DNA from: Streptomyces violaceusniger | GTDB lineage: Bacteria > Actinomycetota > Actinomycetes > Streptomycetales > Streptomycetaceae | Assembly: GCA_005405945.1 (NCBI GenBank) | Contig: BJHW01000002.1 | Span: 806,001-870,000 of the forward strand | DNA length: 64,000 nt | Reading direction: 5' to 3' | Shown: piece after piece, positions 52,160 through 62,483 of the stretch | Numbering within the stretch: position 1 is the stretch's first letter | How the letters are laid out: each line of letters starts with the position of its first letter | Position numbers and translations under genes: made by a program | The notes under the pieces: generated by a model | Told to the model about the DNA's origin: nothing | The model's database searches: none | Seen by the model: the letters and a program-made list of their open reading frames with translations, nothing else

Positions 52160-53563
52160 GTGACCGACTTTGACATGCTTGTGATCGGGTCCGGGCCGGG
52201 TGGCCAGAAGGCTGCCATCGCCGCCGCGAAACTCGGTCGCCGGGTAGCCGTCGTCGACCGTAAGGAGATGGTGGGCGGGGTCTCCCTGCATACCGGAACC
52301 GTTCCGTCCAAGACCCTGCGCGAGGCGGTGCTCTATCTCACCGGGCTGACCCAGCGGGATCTCTACGGCCAGAGCTACCGGCTCAAGGAGGAGATCACCG
52401 TCGCCGACCTGACGGCCCGCACCCAGCATGTGGTCGGCCGGGAGGTGGACGTCGTCCGCAACCAGCTCTCCCGCAACCGGGTCGCGATGTTCTCCGGCAC
52501 CGGCCGGTTCGTGGACGACCACACCGTGGCGGTCACGGACGCCACCGGCCAGGAGCAGCTGCTCACCGCCCGGCACATCGTGATCGCCACCGGCACCCGC
52601 CCGGCCCGCCCCGCGAGCGTGGAGTTCGACGAGCGGACGATCATGGACTCCGACAGCGTGCTCAACATGGAGCGGGTGCCGCGCTCCATGGTCATCGTGG
52701 GCGCCGGGGTGATCGGCATCGAGTACGCCTCGATGTTCGCCGCCCTGGGCAGCAAGGTCACCGTGGTCGAGCAGCGCGAGGGGATGCTGGATTTCTGCGA
52801 CGTCGAGATCGTCGAGGCGCTGAAGTACCGGCTGCGCGACCTGGCCGTCACCTTCCGCTTCGGCGAGACCGTGGCGGCCGTCGAACGCCATCCGCGGGGC
52901 GCCCTGACCATCCTGGAGAGCGGTAAGAAGATCCCCGCCGACGCGGTGATGTACTCCGCGGGGCGCCAGGGGCTCACCGACGCGCTGGACCTCGCCAAGG
53001 CGGGGCTCACCGCCGACCGGCGGGGCCGGATCGCGGTGGACGAGCACTACCGCACCGCCGTGCCGCACATCTACGCCGTCGGCGATGTCATCGGCTTCCC
53101 GGCCCTGGCCGCGACCTCCATGGAGCAGGGGCGGAGCGCGGCGTACCACGCGTGCGAGGAGCCGGTGAACCCGATCCACCACCTGCAGCCGATCGGGATC
53201 TACAGCATCCCCGAGATCAGCTTCATCGGCCGCACCGAGGACCAGCTCACGGACGAGAAGGTGCCCTTCGAGGTCGGGGTCTCGCGCTATCGCGAGCTGG
53301 CCCGGGGCCAGATCGTCGGCGACGCCCACGGCATGCTGAAACTGCTGGTCTCCCCGGAGGACCGGCGGCTGCTCGGGGTGCACTGCTTCGGCACCGGCGC
53401 CACCGAGCTGATCCACATCGGCCAGGCCGTGATGGGCTGCGGCGGCACCGTCGACTATCTGGTGGACGCGGTGTTCAACTATCCGACCTTCGCCGAGTCC
53501 TACAAGGTCGCCGCGCTCGACGCCACCAACAAGATGCGCGAGGTCGACCTCCTGCGGGACTGA
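52160..53563 (+). CDS. sthA: Soluble (Si-specific) NAD(P)+ transhydrogenase
   Basis: 467 residues. The FAD motif is DMLVIGSGPGGQKAAIAAAKLGRRVAVVD. Where disulfide reductases have CxxxxC, this protein has GGVSLHTGTVPSKTLREAVLY with no cysteine pair, as expected of SthA. The NAD motif is RSMVIVGAGVIGIEYASMFAALGSKVTVVE. C-terminal landmarks are YAVGDVIGFPALAATSMEQGR and the dimer-face HCFGTGATELIHIGQA. It moves hydride between NADPH and NAD+ in the cytoplasm. GTG 52160 is used; an in-frame extension to 52106 is less likely. Confidence 0.9.
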   Translation: MTDFDMLVIGSGPGGQKAAIAAAKLGRRVAVVDRKEMVGGVSLHTGTVPSKTLREAVLYLTGLTQRDLYGQSYRLKEEITVADLTARTQHVVGREVDVVRNQLSRNRVAMFSGTGRFVDDHTVAVTDATGQEQLLTARHIVIATGTRPARPASVEFDERTIMDSDSVLNMERVPRSMVIVGAGVIGIEYASMFAALGSKVTVVEQREGMLDFCDVEIVEALKYRLRDLAVTFRFGETVAAVERHPRGALTILESGKKIPADAVMYSAGRQGLTDALDLAKAGLTADRRGRIAVDEHYRTAVPHIYAVGDVIGFPALAATSMEQGRSAAYHACEEPVNPIHHLQPIGIYSIPEISFIGRTEDQLTDEKVPFEVGVSRYRELARGQIVGDAHGMLKLLVSPEDRRLLGVHCFGTGATELIHIGQAVMGCGGTVDYLVDAVFNYPTFAESYKVAALDATNKMREVDLLRD

Positions 53564-53599
53564 CCCCGGCCCCGCCCTCCTCCGCGCCCCGCTCCCGAA

Positions 53600-53615
53600 T
53601 ATCCCTTTTGGGATA
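53600..53615. promoter_or_regulatory. Palindrome upstream of dnaK
   Basis: TATCCC-TTTT-GGGATA, perfect 6-bp arms, ~30 bp before the start codon. It is unlike the HspR (HAIR) or CIRCE elements known to control heat-shock genes. Confidence 0.5.
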
Positions 53616-53644
53616 CTGGGAGGCAGATCGGGAGGAGGGCTGAG

Positions 53645-55551
53645 ATGACTCGCGCAGTCGGTATTGACCTGGGTACGACGAACTCGGTCGTATCGGTCCT
53701 GGAGGGCGGCGAGCCGACCGTCATCACCAACACCGAGGGCGCCCGGACCACCCCCTCGGTGGTGGCCTTCGCCAAGAACGGCGAGGTGCTGGTGGGTGAG
53801 GTCGCCAAGCGCCAGGCGGTGACGAACGTGGAGCGCACCGCGCGGTCGGTCAAGCGCCACATGGGCGAGGACCGGTGGCGGTTCCCGGCCACCGGCGATG
53901 TGGACGGCAAGCGCTACACCGCGCAGGAGATCTCCGCGCGGGTGCTCCAGAAGCTCAAGCGCGACGGCGAGGCGTACCTCGGCGAGGACGTCACGGACGC
54001 CGTGATCACCGTCCCCGCGTACTTCAACGACTCCCAGCGCACCGCCACCAAGGAGGCGGGCGAGATCGCCGGGCTGAAGGTGCTGCGGATCATCAACGAG
54101 CCGACGGCCGCCGCCCTGGCGTACGGGCTGGACAAGGAGAACGACCAGACCATCCTGGTCTTCGACCTCGGCGGAGGCACCTTCGACGTCTCGCTGCTGG
54201 AGATCGGCGAGGGGGTGGTGGAGGTCAAGGCCACCAACGGCGACACCCACCTCGGCGGCGACGACTGGGACCAGCGGATCGTGGACCATCTGGTCTCCCG
54301 CTTCGGACACGGCTACGGCGTGGATCTGGCCCGGGACAAGATGGCGGTCCAGCGGCTGCGCGAGGCGTCCGAGAAGGCCAAGATCGAGCTCTCCGCGGCC
54401 AGCGAGACCACGATCAACCTGCCCTACATCACCGCCTCCGACCAGGGCCCGCTGCACCTGGACGAGAAGCTCACCCGCTCGCAGTTCCAGCAGCTGACCG
54501 AGGACCTCCTGGAGCGCTGCAAGGCCCCTTCCACCAGGCGATCAAGGACGCCGGGATCAAGACCGCCGATATCGACCATGTGATCCTGGTCGGCGGCTCC
54601 ACCCGGATGCCCGCCGTGACCGGCCTGGTCAAGGAGCTGACCGGCAAGGAGCCGCACAAGGGCGTCAACCCGGACGAGGTCGTGGCGATCGGCGCCTCCC
54701 TCCAGGCCGGTGTCCTCAAGGGCGAGGTCAAGGACGTCCTGCTGCTGGACGTCACCCCGCTGTCCCTCGGCATCGAGACCAAGGGCGGCATCATGACCAA
54801 GCTGATCGAGCGGAACACCACGATCCCGACCAAGCGCTCGGAGGTCTTCACCACGGCCGAGGACAACCAGCCGTCGGTGCAGATCCAGGTCTTCCAGGGC
54901 GAGCGCGAGATGGCCGCGTACAACAAGAAGCTCGGGATGTTCGAGCTGACCGGACTGCCGCCCGCACCGCGCGGGGTGCCGCAGATCGAGGTGGCCTTCG
55001 ACATCGACGCCAACGGCATCATGCACGTCTCCGCCAAGGACCTCGGCACCGGCCGGGAGCAGCGGATGACCGTCACCGGTGGCTCCGCGCTGCCGAAGGA
55101 CGACATCGACCGCATGATGCGCGAGGCCGAGAGTTACGCGGAGGAGGACCACAGGCGCCGCGAGGCCGCCGAGACCCGCAACCAGGCCGAGTCGCTCGTC
55201 TACCAGACCGAGAGGCTGCTGCGGGACCAGGCCGACAAGGTGCCCGGGGACGTCCGGCAGGAGGCCGAGGCGGCGGTCGCGGATCTGAAGAGGACGCTCG
55301 AGGGCGAGGACACCAACGCGATCCGCGAGGCCACCGAGCGGACCGCCGCCATCGGGCAGAAGATCGGCACCGCGATCTACGCCCAGGCCCAGCCGTCCGG
55401 CCCGTCCGACGGCGGTGGATCCGGCGGCTCTGCGGGCGGCTCCTCCGGCGACGGGGAGGGCCGGGGCCACGGGGCCGAGGAGGACGTCGTGGACGCGGAG
55501 ATCGTCGACGACGAGAAGACCGGGGACGAGCCCAGGGGCGGCGCCGGCTGA
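53645..55551 (+). CDS. dnaK: DnaK-type Hsp70 chaperone, stand-alone copy (one frameshift)
   Basis: About 636 residues. The ATPase domain has GIDLGTTNSVVSVLEGGEPTVI, VITVPAYFNDSQRTATKEAGEIAGLKVLRIINEPTAAALAYG, LVFDLGGGTFDVSLLEI and VILVGGSTRMPAV. The peptide domain includes LLDVTPLSLGIETKGG and TTAEDNQPSVQIQVFQGERE. The tail is Gly/Ser-rich then acidic (AEEDVVDAEIVDDEKTGDEP). One G is missing at 54533-54534, restoring ERCKGPFHQAI. There is no grpE, dnaJ or hspR beside it, so it is probably the second dnaK of the genome. ATG 53645 follows GGAGGAG; the stop is 3 bp from the convergent receptor gene. Confidence 0.92.
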
Positions 55552-55554
55552 CCG

Positions 55555-57030
55555 TCACTGCTTCCTGGCCGGCTCGCCCCGTCGTGCCGATACCTCCACC
55601 AGCTCCGAGCGCCCCTTCGCGTTGAGGTGCAGGATTGGAATCGCCTTGTTGCGCGGGTTGCCATTGTTCTGGAACGAGATGAAGCCGCTCGCCCCCGGGA
55701 CCTGCTGACGGCTGTTCATCTGGTGGAACATCCGCGCCACCGATTCCCCGGTCACGTCGCCCAGCGCGGCCATCTGGATGCCCTGGGCGGCGGTGAGCAC
55801 CGCGTCATGCGCCATGATGGCCTGGCCGTCCTGGTGCTGGTCGTCGGGGAACCACTTGGCCAGCAACCCGCCCGGCTGGAAGTAGCGGGCCGACGGGCGG
55901 GAGACGGAGTCGGGGTCCTCCCGCCACATATCGGGGTGCGCCAGGCCCGTGTAGAGCACCCGCACCTTGCTCTCGGCGGCGTGGGCCAGGTCATCGGCGG
56001 TGAGGTTGGTGGTGTCGTCGCCGGTGATCACCATGAACTCCCGATCCTGGCACGGGCGGTTGGCGATCGCGTCCAGGAACCGGGTGAGGTGCTTGCCGCG
56101 GCCCGCGAAGAAGACCGCCTCCGGCTTCTGGTCGCACAGCTGCCCCGGCATGTAGCGCAGCTCGTTCTCCCAGGCGCCGCGCACCGAGGAGTCATAGGTC
56201 ATCCGGTCCGCCACCAGCTGGTGGCCCTTGATGTCCTGGAAGACCTTGGTGAAGGCGTCCCCCAGCGTCTTGGCGTAGTAGTTGTCCCGCGCGTCGTCCT
56301 GGACCACCACCGCCCGGCGGACGTTCTCCTCCTTGAGATACGCCGAGGCGGCGTACGCCTCGTCCACATTGGTCGGGGAGACCCGGACGAGCCCCTTGAT
56401 GCCCTCTATGTTGGTGGCCGTCATGGTGCTGGCGACCAGGGCGAGACCGTTGTCGGACAGCCGCCGCAGCGCGTCGAGGTTCTGGGTGTCGCTGGGGCCG
56501 AGCCCGGTGACCGCGACCAGCTTGTCGTCGGAGGTCTTCCGGTCGATCAGCTCATCGACGGTGTGCTCCCAATGGGCGGCGCTGCTGCCCATATTGGCGA
56601 TCAACAGCTTGATCTTGGGGGAGGAGGAGAGATCGCCGCGGTTGTGCCGGTACTGCGCCAGATACGCGCCCTCGAGCTCATGCCGGACCGATTCCTCGGA
56701 GTTGCTGTCGTCCTCGGTCAGCGTGAAGGAGGTCATATAGGCGACGCTGACGTACTTGTCACCGCGCTTCTCGACCAGGTCGTTCTCCGCCTTGATCTTC
56801 TTCTCCACGGGCTTCAGATGGTCGGCGAAGCTGTACGAGCCGTCGGTGACGCCCACGCACTCGTGGTCGTCGCCCATCTTGACGACGCCGTCGCCGCACC
56901 GGTCCCGCTTCTCCTCGAACCAGTTCACGGCGAGCGGGGTCGCCACCGCGAGCACGGCCAGGACGATCACGCCGATCACCACTCGGCGCACGATGTGCAG
57001 CGGCCATTCCAGTCTCGGCACCGGTCTCAC
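55555..57030 (-). CDS. Membrane-anchored type 1 periplasmic-binding-fold receptor
   Basis: 491 residues. Short cytoplasmic N-terminus (RPVPRLEWPLHIV), one uncleaved span (VVIGVIVLAVLAVATPLAV), then an extracytoplasmic binding-protein fold: YVSVAYMTSFTLTEDDSNSEESVRHELEGAYLAQYRHN, KIKLLIANMGSSAAHWEHTVDEL, LVAVTGLGPSDTQNLDALRRLSDNGLALVASTMTAT, AASAYLKEENVRRAVVVQDD and VMITGDDTTNLTADDL-type segments. It resembles leucine-binding ABC receptors, yet no permease or ATPase of an ABC transporter is present. The start GTG at 57030 overlaps the upstream stop as GTGA. A sensor role, paired with the upstream P-loop protein, is inferred from coupling. Confidence 0.8.
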   Translation of the reverse strand: MRPVPRLEWPLHIVRRVVIGVIVLAVLAVATPLAVNWFEEKRDRCGDGVVKMGDDHECVGVTDGSYSFADHLKPVEKKIKAENDLVEKRGDKYVSVAYMTSFTLTEDDSNSEESVRHELEGAYLAQYRHNRGDLSSSPKIKLLIANMGSSAAHWEHTVDELIDRKTSDDKLVAVTGLGPSDTQNLDALRRLSDNGLALVASTMTATNIEGIKGLVRVSPTNVDEAYAASAYLKEENVRRAVVVQDDARDNYYAKTLGDAFTKVFQDIKGHQLVADRMTYDSSVRGAWENELRYMPGQLCDQKPEAVFFAGRGKHLTRFLDAIANRPCQDREFMVITGDDTTNLTADDLAHAAESKVRVLYTGLAHPDMWREDPDSVSRPSARYFQPGGLLAKWFPDDQHQDGQAIMAHDAVLTAAQGIQMAALGDVTGESVARMFHQMNSRQQVPGASGFISFQNNGNPRNKAIPILHLNAKGRSELVEVSARRGEPARKQ

Positions 57031-59007
57031 CCCTCGCCCGCGCGCGTCAGCGGATGGCGCCAGTGGCGGTACCGCTCCGCCTCGTTGAACAGGGCCACGA
57101 TGTCGTTCCTCCGCAGTCGTGAGAGCTGGTTGAAGCCGTCGGCGATCATGTCGTTCAGCCGCATCCCGGGGTCGGCGAGCGGATCGCTCCACACCCAGCG
57201 CACCGTGATCAGCTCCCGGATCACCGAGGCGGCGGTGACCGCCTCCGGGGGCTCGTCCGGGGCGAGGTCGGCGAGCAGCTCCAGCGGTCCGCCGGCCTGG
57301 CCCAGCCGGTTGGGGGCGGCCGTGATGGTGTTGAACTCAGCTATCCACTGCGCCGCGGGCACCGCCGGGAAGCGCTCCACCAGATACCCGGTCACCTCGT
57401 CGATCCGCTCCACCGCCAGCCGGTGGTACATCTCCTGGACCGGGCGGCCCTCGGACCTGAAGTACTCGGCCAGCAGCTCGTGCACCGCGTCCCAGTCGTC
57501 CGGACGCCCGGCCAGCCGCCACAGCAACAGCCGCCGCAGCCAGGGGTGCAGGGCCGGGGTCACCGCGCCCGGGCTGTCCAGCAGCCAGCGGCCGCGGACC
57601 TCGCCGAACAGCGAGTCGCCCGAGCCCAGCAGCCGGGTGCCGATGGACAGGTCGCGCGCGGCGGCGCACTCCTCCAGCGCCACCCGCCGCGCGGGGTCGA
57701 AACCGCGCAGCAGATGGTCCAGGGCGGCCTCCGCCAGCGTCCGGGTGTCCTCGCCCTCCCGCGGTGTGCGGTCCGGCAGGGTGCGCAGCCAGCGGTCCTG
57801 CTCGGCGCCGTCCTCGACGGGCACGGAGGAGTGCCGGAGCAGCTCCAGGACCAGGCTGACCGCCCGGGGAGCCCCGCGGTCAGCCGGTGGACGAAGGGCG
57901 CGAGCCGGGTGAACGGCGCGAGGTCGGGGTGGTGGCGCAGCTCCAGCTCGATCCGGATGCGCACCTCGTCCAGATTGAGGTCGCGCAGCCGCAGCGGATA
58001 CCACCAGGTGTCATCGCTGTCCCGGCCCGGCCGGTGCTCGCGCCAGTCCGCCAGCGAGGCCCGGTCCGGGCCGCGCAGCTGCCACGGCCACTGGTCGCCG
58101 GTGGCCGGGCCCCAGCGGGGCAGCCAGCGGTTGGAGCTGGCCACGACGGTGAGCGGATCGCAGTCGGCGCCCGCCACCACGGCGTCGTCATGGCGGGCCC
58201 GGATCAGCAGATCGAGGAAGCGACGGCCGTACGCGGTATGGGAGTTGTCCAGCAGCAGCAGATACGAGCGGGGCATGAAGGAGTGGCGCACATTGCCGCG
58301 CATGTCCGCCAGCAGGGCCGAGAACAGCACCCGGTCCAGCCGCTCCTGATCGTCCTCGTCCCGTCGTGGCGCCACAGGTTGAGCTCGACCAGCGCCTCCC
58401 ACGGATCCCGGCTCTGGAGCAGCGGATGGCCGCCGTACCAGGCCGCGCTGCTGGTGAACTTGCGGCCCGGCAGCCGCCTCCGGCCGCGCCGCAGCGCGTC
58501 CCGCAGCAGCGCGAGCGCCGCCGTGGAGGCGCCGTCGGGGGCGCCCACGGCGCCCCCGGCCACCTCGAAGAAAGCGGCGAGATAGTCGCCGTAGCGCGCC
58601 TCCGCCTGCTCCTGGAACGCGTCCAGCTCCCGCCGGATGTTGCGCCGCCCCTCCGCCAGGCTCGTCATCCGCAGCTGGTGGTCCGAGGCGAGCAGACCGA
58701 GCGTCAGCCGCGGGAAGTGCGAGCGGCGGTAGCGCGGCAGCTTGCGCTCCAGCTGGCGCGCGAGCAGCGCCAGGGCGTACCGCGGCAGCAGGGACTGCTC
58801 ACCGCCGAGATTGACGTACGCGAACGGCGTCTCGGGGCCGAACTTCTCCATCAGCGCGCCATGAGCGTCGCTGGCCCCACTGCCGCGCGGCCCCAACAGC
58901 ATGATCACCGGCCGCTCGTCCGTGGGCTCCAGCCTGAGGCACTCCCCGACCAGACTGATGATCCCGCTGCGGCCTCTCAGGCCCACGCCCATTCCGGATT
59001 CCGCCAC
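57027..59007 (-). CDS. Large P-loop-like protein partnered with the receptor (two frameshifts)
   Basis: About 660 residues. Near the N-terminus VIMLLGPRGSGASDAHGALMEKF aligns with a Walker A motif, but the Lys is replaced by Ala (GSGAS). A possible Walker B is SYLLLLDNSH, with helical segments between. The rest (WWYPLRLRDLNLDEVRIRIELELRHHPDLAPF; WLRRLLLWRLAGRPDDWDAVHELLAEYF) is helical with no family I know. Single bases are missing at 58360-58362 and 57872-57875. It may be a degenerate STAND-like signalling ATPase. It is translationally coupled to the membrane receptor downstream, so the two likely act together; function unknown. Confidence 0.7.
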
Positions 59008-59197
59008 GTGCCCCCGTCCCCCCGTTCAGGCCCCCGTCGGCAACTAGGGGTCCTTTACCCACATTCACCCCTTCGATAGCGGGCCGTTCCCCAACCTACT
59101 CCGGCTACGGGCGGCGCCGACATCCCTTTCCCGCGGTGAGGGTGGACCGGCCACGAGGCGCCGCCCCCGCTCAGCGCCCCCTGTTCAGCGCCCCCGC

Positions 59198-60369
59198 TCA
59201 GCGGCGGAAGACCTCCAGCCGGGTGGGCGCGGGCCGCCCCGGCGCGGGCAGACCGAGGCCGCGGCGCCCCGGGGTGATCGACCCCAGCACGCTGGCATGG
59301 CGGGCGCCGGTGCAGCTCGGCACCGTACCGGCCAGCCCATGGGCGGTCAGGAAGGCGAGGACGGCGAAGGCGTACGCCTCCTTGGCCGCCGCCGGAAGGC
59401 CGAGGTCATCGGAGGTCCGCAGCGCGATGGGGCCCAGCTCCCGGCGCAACGCCCGCATCAGGGTGGGGTTGCGGGTGCCGCCGCCCGAGGCGATCACCTC
59501 GGTGGCATGCACCGACCGCACCGCGTCGGCCACCGTCCGGGCCGTCAGCTCGGTGACGGTGGCGACCACGTCATCGTCCGGCACCGGGCCCGTGGCGGCC
59601 AGGGCCGCCCGCAGATAGGACGCGTGGAACAGCTCCTTGCCGGTGGTCTTGGGCGCGGGCAGCGCATAGTACGGTTCGGCCAGCAGCCGCTCCAGCAACG
59701 GCTCGTGGACGGTGCCGCGCGCCGCCGTGGCGCCGTCCGCGTCATGGTCCAGCCGGCCGCCCGTCAGATCGCCGACCGCCGCGTCGATGAGCGCGTTCGC
59801 CGGGCCGGTGTCGAATGCCAGCGGATCGGCGGCGCCGGCGACCACCGTGATGTTGGCGATCCCGCCCAGGTTGAGGGCGGCGCACACACCGGGCCGCCCG
59901 CGCAGCCACAGGGCGTCCACCAGGCTGACCAGGGGAGCGCCCTGGCCGCCCGCGGCCACGTCGCGGGTGCGCAGATCGGAGACCACCGGGCGGCCGGTGG
60001 CCTCGGCGATCCAGGCGGGCCCGCCGAGCTGGAGCGTGCCGTGCACCCGCCCGCCCTCGGCCCAGTGGTACACCGTCTGGCCGTGGGAGCCGATGAGGTC
60101 CGTACGCCCCTCGCACAGCTCCCGGTCGGCGCGGACCGCGAGCGCGGCGAACGCCTGGCCGATCCGGGTGTCGAGCGCGCACACGTCCCGCATGGTGGTG
60201 GCCGCCGGGGCAGCGCGGCGCGCAGCGCCGACCGCAGCGCCTCCGGGTACGCCTCGCTGACCAGCCCCAGCGGGGCCAGCACCACGGTGTCGCCGTCGAG
60301 CACCAGATCGGCTGCCGCGGCGTCCACCGCGTCATGGGACGTGCCCGACATCAGACCGATCACCCGCAT
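59198..60369 (-). CDS. anmK: 1,6-anhydro-N-acetylmuramic acid kinase (one frameshift)
   Basis: About 390 residues. Motifs: MRVIGLMSGTSHDAVDAAAADL at the N-terminus, LIGSHGQTVYHW, FDTGPANALIDAAVG, LERLLAEPYYALPAPKTTGKELF, and VIASGGGTRNPTLMRALRREL. It phosphorylates and opens anhydroMurNAc recovered from peptidoglycan turnover, giving MurNAc-6-P. One base is missing near 60205-60206, restoring LPRAATTMRDVCALDTRIGQ. ATG 60369 has GGAGGAGGAG upstream. An MFS fragment just upstream runs in frame into it but is a separate gene remnant. Confidence 0.92.
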
Positions 60370-60870
60370 GATGTCTCCTCCTCCCGCTCGGCCCCGTCGT
60401 GGCCCGCGCCGCGTCGGGCAGCGCCCCGCGGGGGTCCTCCCGCGCAGGGTGAACAGGGCGACCACGCTGACGGCGCAGGTCACCATCACGTAGTAGGCCG
60501 GGATGTCGACTTCGCCGGTGTGCTTGATCACCTCGGTGATGATGAGCCCCGCGCATCCGGAGAACACCGCGTTGGACAGCGCGTACGCCAGTCCCGGACC
60601 CGTGTGGCGGACCCGGGTCGGGAACATCTCGGCGAGCATGGCCGGACCAGGTCCCGCCATCAGGCCCACCACCACGCCCGCAACGAAGACCGCCGCCCCC
60701 TGGACCCACGCCGAACTGCCCCGATCCTGGAGGACATTGAGCAGCGGGAAGGCCGGCACCGCCACCACCCCGGCCCCGGCCGGCAGCCCCAGCGCCACGG
60801 TGAATGACTGCCCCGCCCCGTACACCACGGCGCGGGGCCCGCCCGGCAACACGCTCGCTGGGATCCGCTG
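60370..60870 (-). pseudogene. Remnant of an MFS transporter (C-terminal third)
   Basis: About 150 residues resemble the C-terminal half of MHS-type MFS transporters: AVFVAGVVVGLMAGPGPAMLAEMFPTRVRHTGPGLAYALSNAVFSG and AYYVMVTCAVSVVALFTLRG (PTRVRHTG is the family loop). No N-terminal part is present up to the hydrolase gene at 61044. It has no stop of its own and leads into the anmK start. A deletion of the 5' two-thirds is likely; it may once have been the sugar uptake gene of this locus. Confidence 0.7.
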
Positions 60871-61007
60871 GGGATGTCGTCACATCCGGGCCCTTTCAGC
60901 CGTCACCGCCAAGGGGATGTGATGTCCGTACCCGTCAGCGAGCGCGGTTACCGGTGCGAGCGCGGCTCCAGCGGCGCTCGAGGTCTGGGCAGATCCCGTA
61001 CGGCCCC

Positions 61008-61045
61008 GAGGGCGGGTCCATACCGTGCCGTACGGGCCCGCCCTC
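61008..61045. terminator. Hairpin at the end of the cellulase-like gene
   Basis: GAGGGCGGGTCC (61008-61019) pairs with GGGCCCGCCCTC (61034-61045), 11 of 12 positions, overlapping the stop codon. The remaining 60871-61007 shows no gene. Confidence 0.6.
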
Positions 61046-62299
61046 AGCCGCGCAGCACCGCGTTGCACTCCCGCTGCAGCGCGATGTCCTGCCACATCGG
61101 GTGCTGGGGCGCCGCGTTGGAGCACACCACCGCGCCCCATGCGCCCACCCGTGCCGACTCCTCGACGGCGCGGCGGCAGAACGCGGCCCCCACCGGGCCC
61201 TCCTCGAAGGTCCCGTGCAGCGGGGTGTAGCCGATCCAGCCCTCGCCGAAGACCAGCGGGACCCCGTTTCCGGCCGCCCAGTCCGCGGCCGCCTCGATCC
61301 AGGTCACCAGCCGCTGCTCCATCGCCAGCCGGTGCACGGCGTAGCGGTCGTACAGCCAGGCGTCCCAGCGGTCGGGGTCGCACCAGTCGTGGACGTAGAT
61401 CTCCCGGGGGCCGACCGTGGTGGCCTCCAGCCGCCAGCGATCGCCGGGTGGAGGGGCCCAGTCGGCCAGATCGGGGGCGCCGGGGCGCAGCAGCTCCCGG
61501 CGGACCGCCTCCTGGGGAAGGGGCGGTCCCGGTCGCGGATGGCGAAGGTGGTCAGCAGCTCGTCCAGCACCCCGTGGACATAGGGGTGGAAGACCGCCAC
61601 ATCCACCTCGCGGGGGACCCCGCGCAGCGAACCGACCGGCACCTTGGCGTAGTTGACCGTGACCGGCCGGTTGGGGTGGCGCTCCTTGAACCGGGCGAGG
61701 CCCCGCTCCAGCCGCGGCCGCAGGGCGACGACCTTGTCCTCGCCGTCCAGCCCTTCGGTGAGCCGGCTGCCCTGGACCTCGTTGTGCAGCTCGGTGAAGG
61801 CGATCCGGTCGTCCAGACCGTGGATCACCAGGAAGTCGATCAGATCCGCCAGCGCGTCCGCGAGCGCCTCGGCACGCCGCTCGGGATCGACGGCCATCAG
61901 CGCGTCGAACCAGGCGCGGTCCTCGCCGAACGACGGGCTCTGCTGGTACTCCCAGCTGGAGAGAATGACGAAGCAGTCATGGCGCAGGGCCGCCTCGAAC
62001 AGCTCGCGCAGCCACGCCCGTCCGTCGATCTCGCCCCCGCCGCCCAGGTCGTACCAGCGCATCCGCTGCCCGTACGCGCCGCCCAGCGCCGACGGGCGCA
62101 GCTTGGTCGTGTCCAGCCGGGAGCCGAAGAGCAGGAACGGCATGGCGCAGACGCGTACCGTGTTGTAGCCGCGGGCCACGGCATCCTCGAAGGCGCGGTC
62201 CAGATCGGCGAAGGGCTCATCCGGGCCGGTGCGGGTGTACCAGCTGAAGTCCCACAGCGAGATGGTCAGCTTGTCCGGCAGATGCGGCGACAGCGTCAC
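61044..62299 (-). CDS. Cellulase-like TIM-barrel glycoside hydrolase, cytoplasmic (one frameshift)
   Basis: About 418 residues, no signal peptide. Motifs: KLTISLWDFSWYTRTGPDEPFADLDRAFEDAVARGYNTVRVCAMPFLLFGSR, HDCFVILSSWEYQQSPSF, catalytic acid/base Glu in RIAFTELHNEVQGSRL and presumed nucleophile Glu in PLVFGEGWIGYTPLHG. It fits the sugar-binding cellulase-like family. One base is missing at 61520-61523 (RPLPQEAVRRELL). GTG 62299 is the start. Together with the divergent GntR regulator and nearby AnmK it suggests intracellular handling of an oligosaccharide; the substrate is unknown. Confidence 0.78.
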
Positions 62300-62385
62300 A
62301 GGGGGCTCCCCGCGGTCGGCGGCTCGGAGATGACAGAGACGAGTGATCCGTTCATGGTCCGGAACGCGCCAACGGGCTGTCAAGA

Positions 62386-62402
62386 TGTATTCATAAATAA
62401 TG
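62386..62402. promoter_or_regulatory. AT-rich operator candidate between the hydrolase and GntR genes
   Basis: TGTATTCATAAATAATG, a partly palindromic AT island in >70% GC surroundings, in the divergent 62300-62483 gap. A FadR-type GntR site is a reasonable reading. Confidence 0.5.
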
Positions 62403-62483
62403 GCCGGCGTTAGGGTGGTCGGGTTTCCACCCCGCTCACCCGGTCTTCCCGTTCATCCGGCCGTCCCACGAGGAGAACATTCC

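Noticed and set aside
52160..53563. Dihydrolipoamide dehydrogenase or mycothione reductase
   Set aside because: The redox-active CxxxxC is replaced by GGVSLHTGTVPSK, so a transhydrogenase is the better call.
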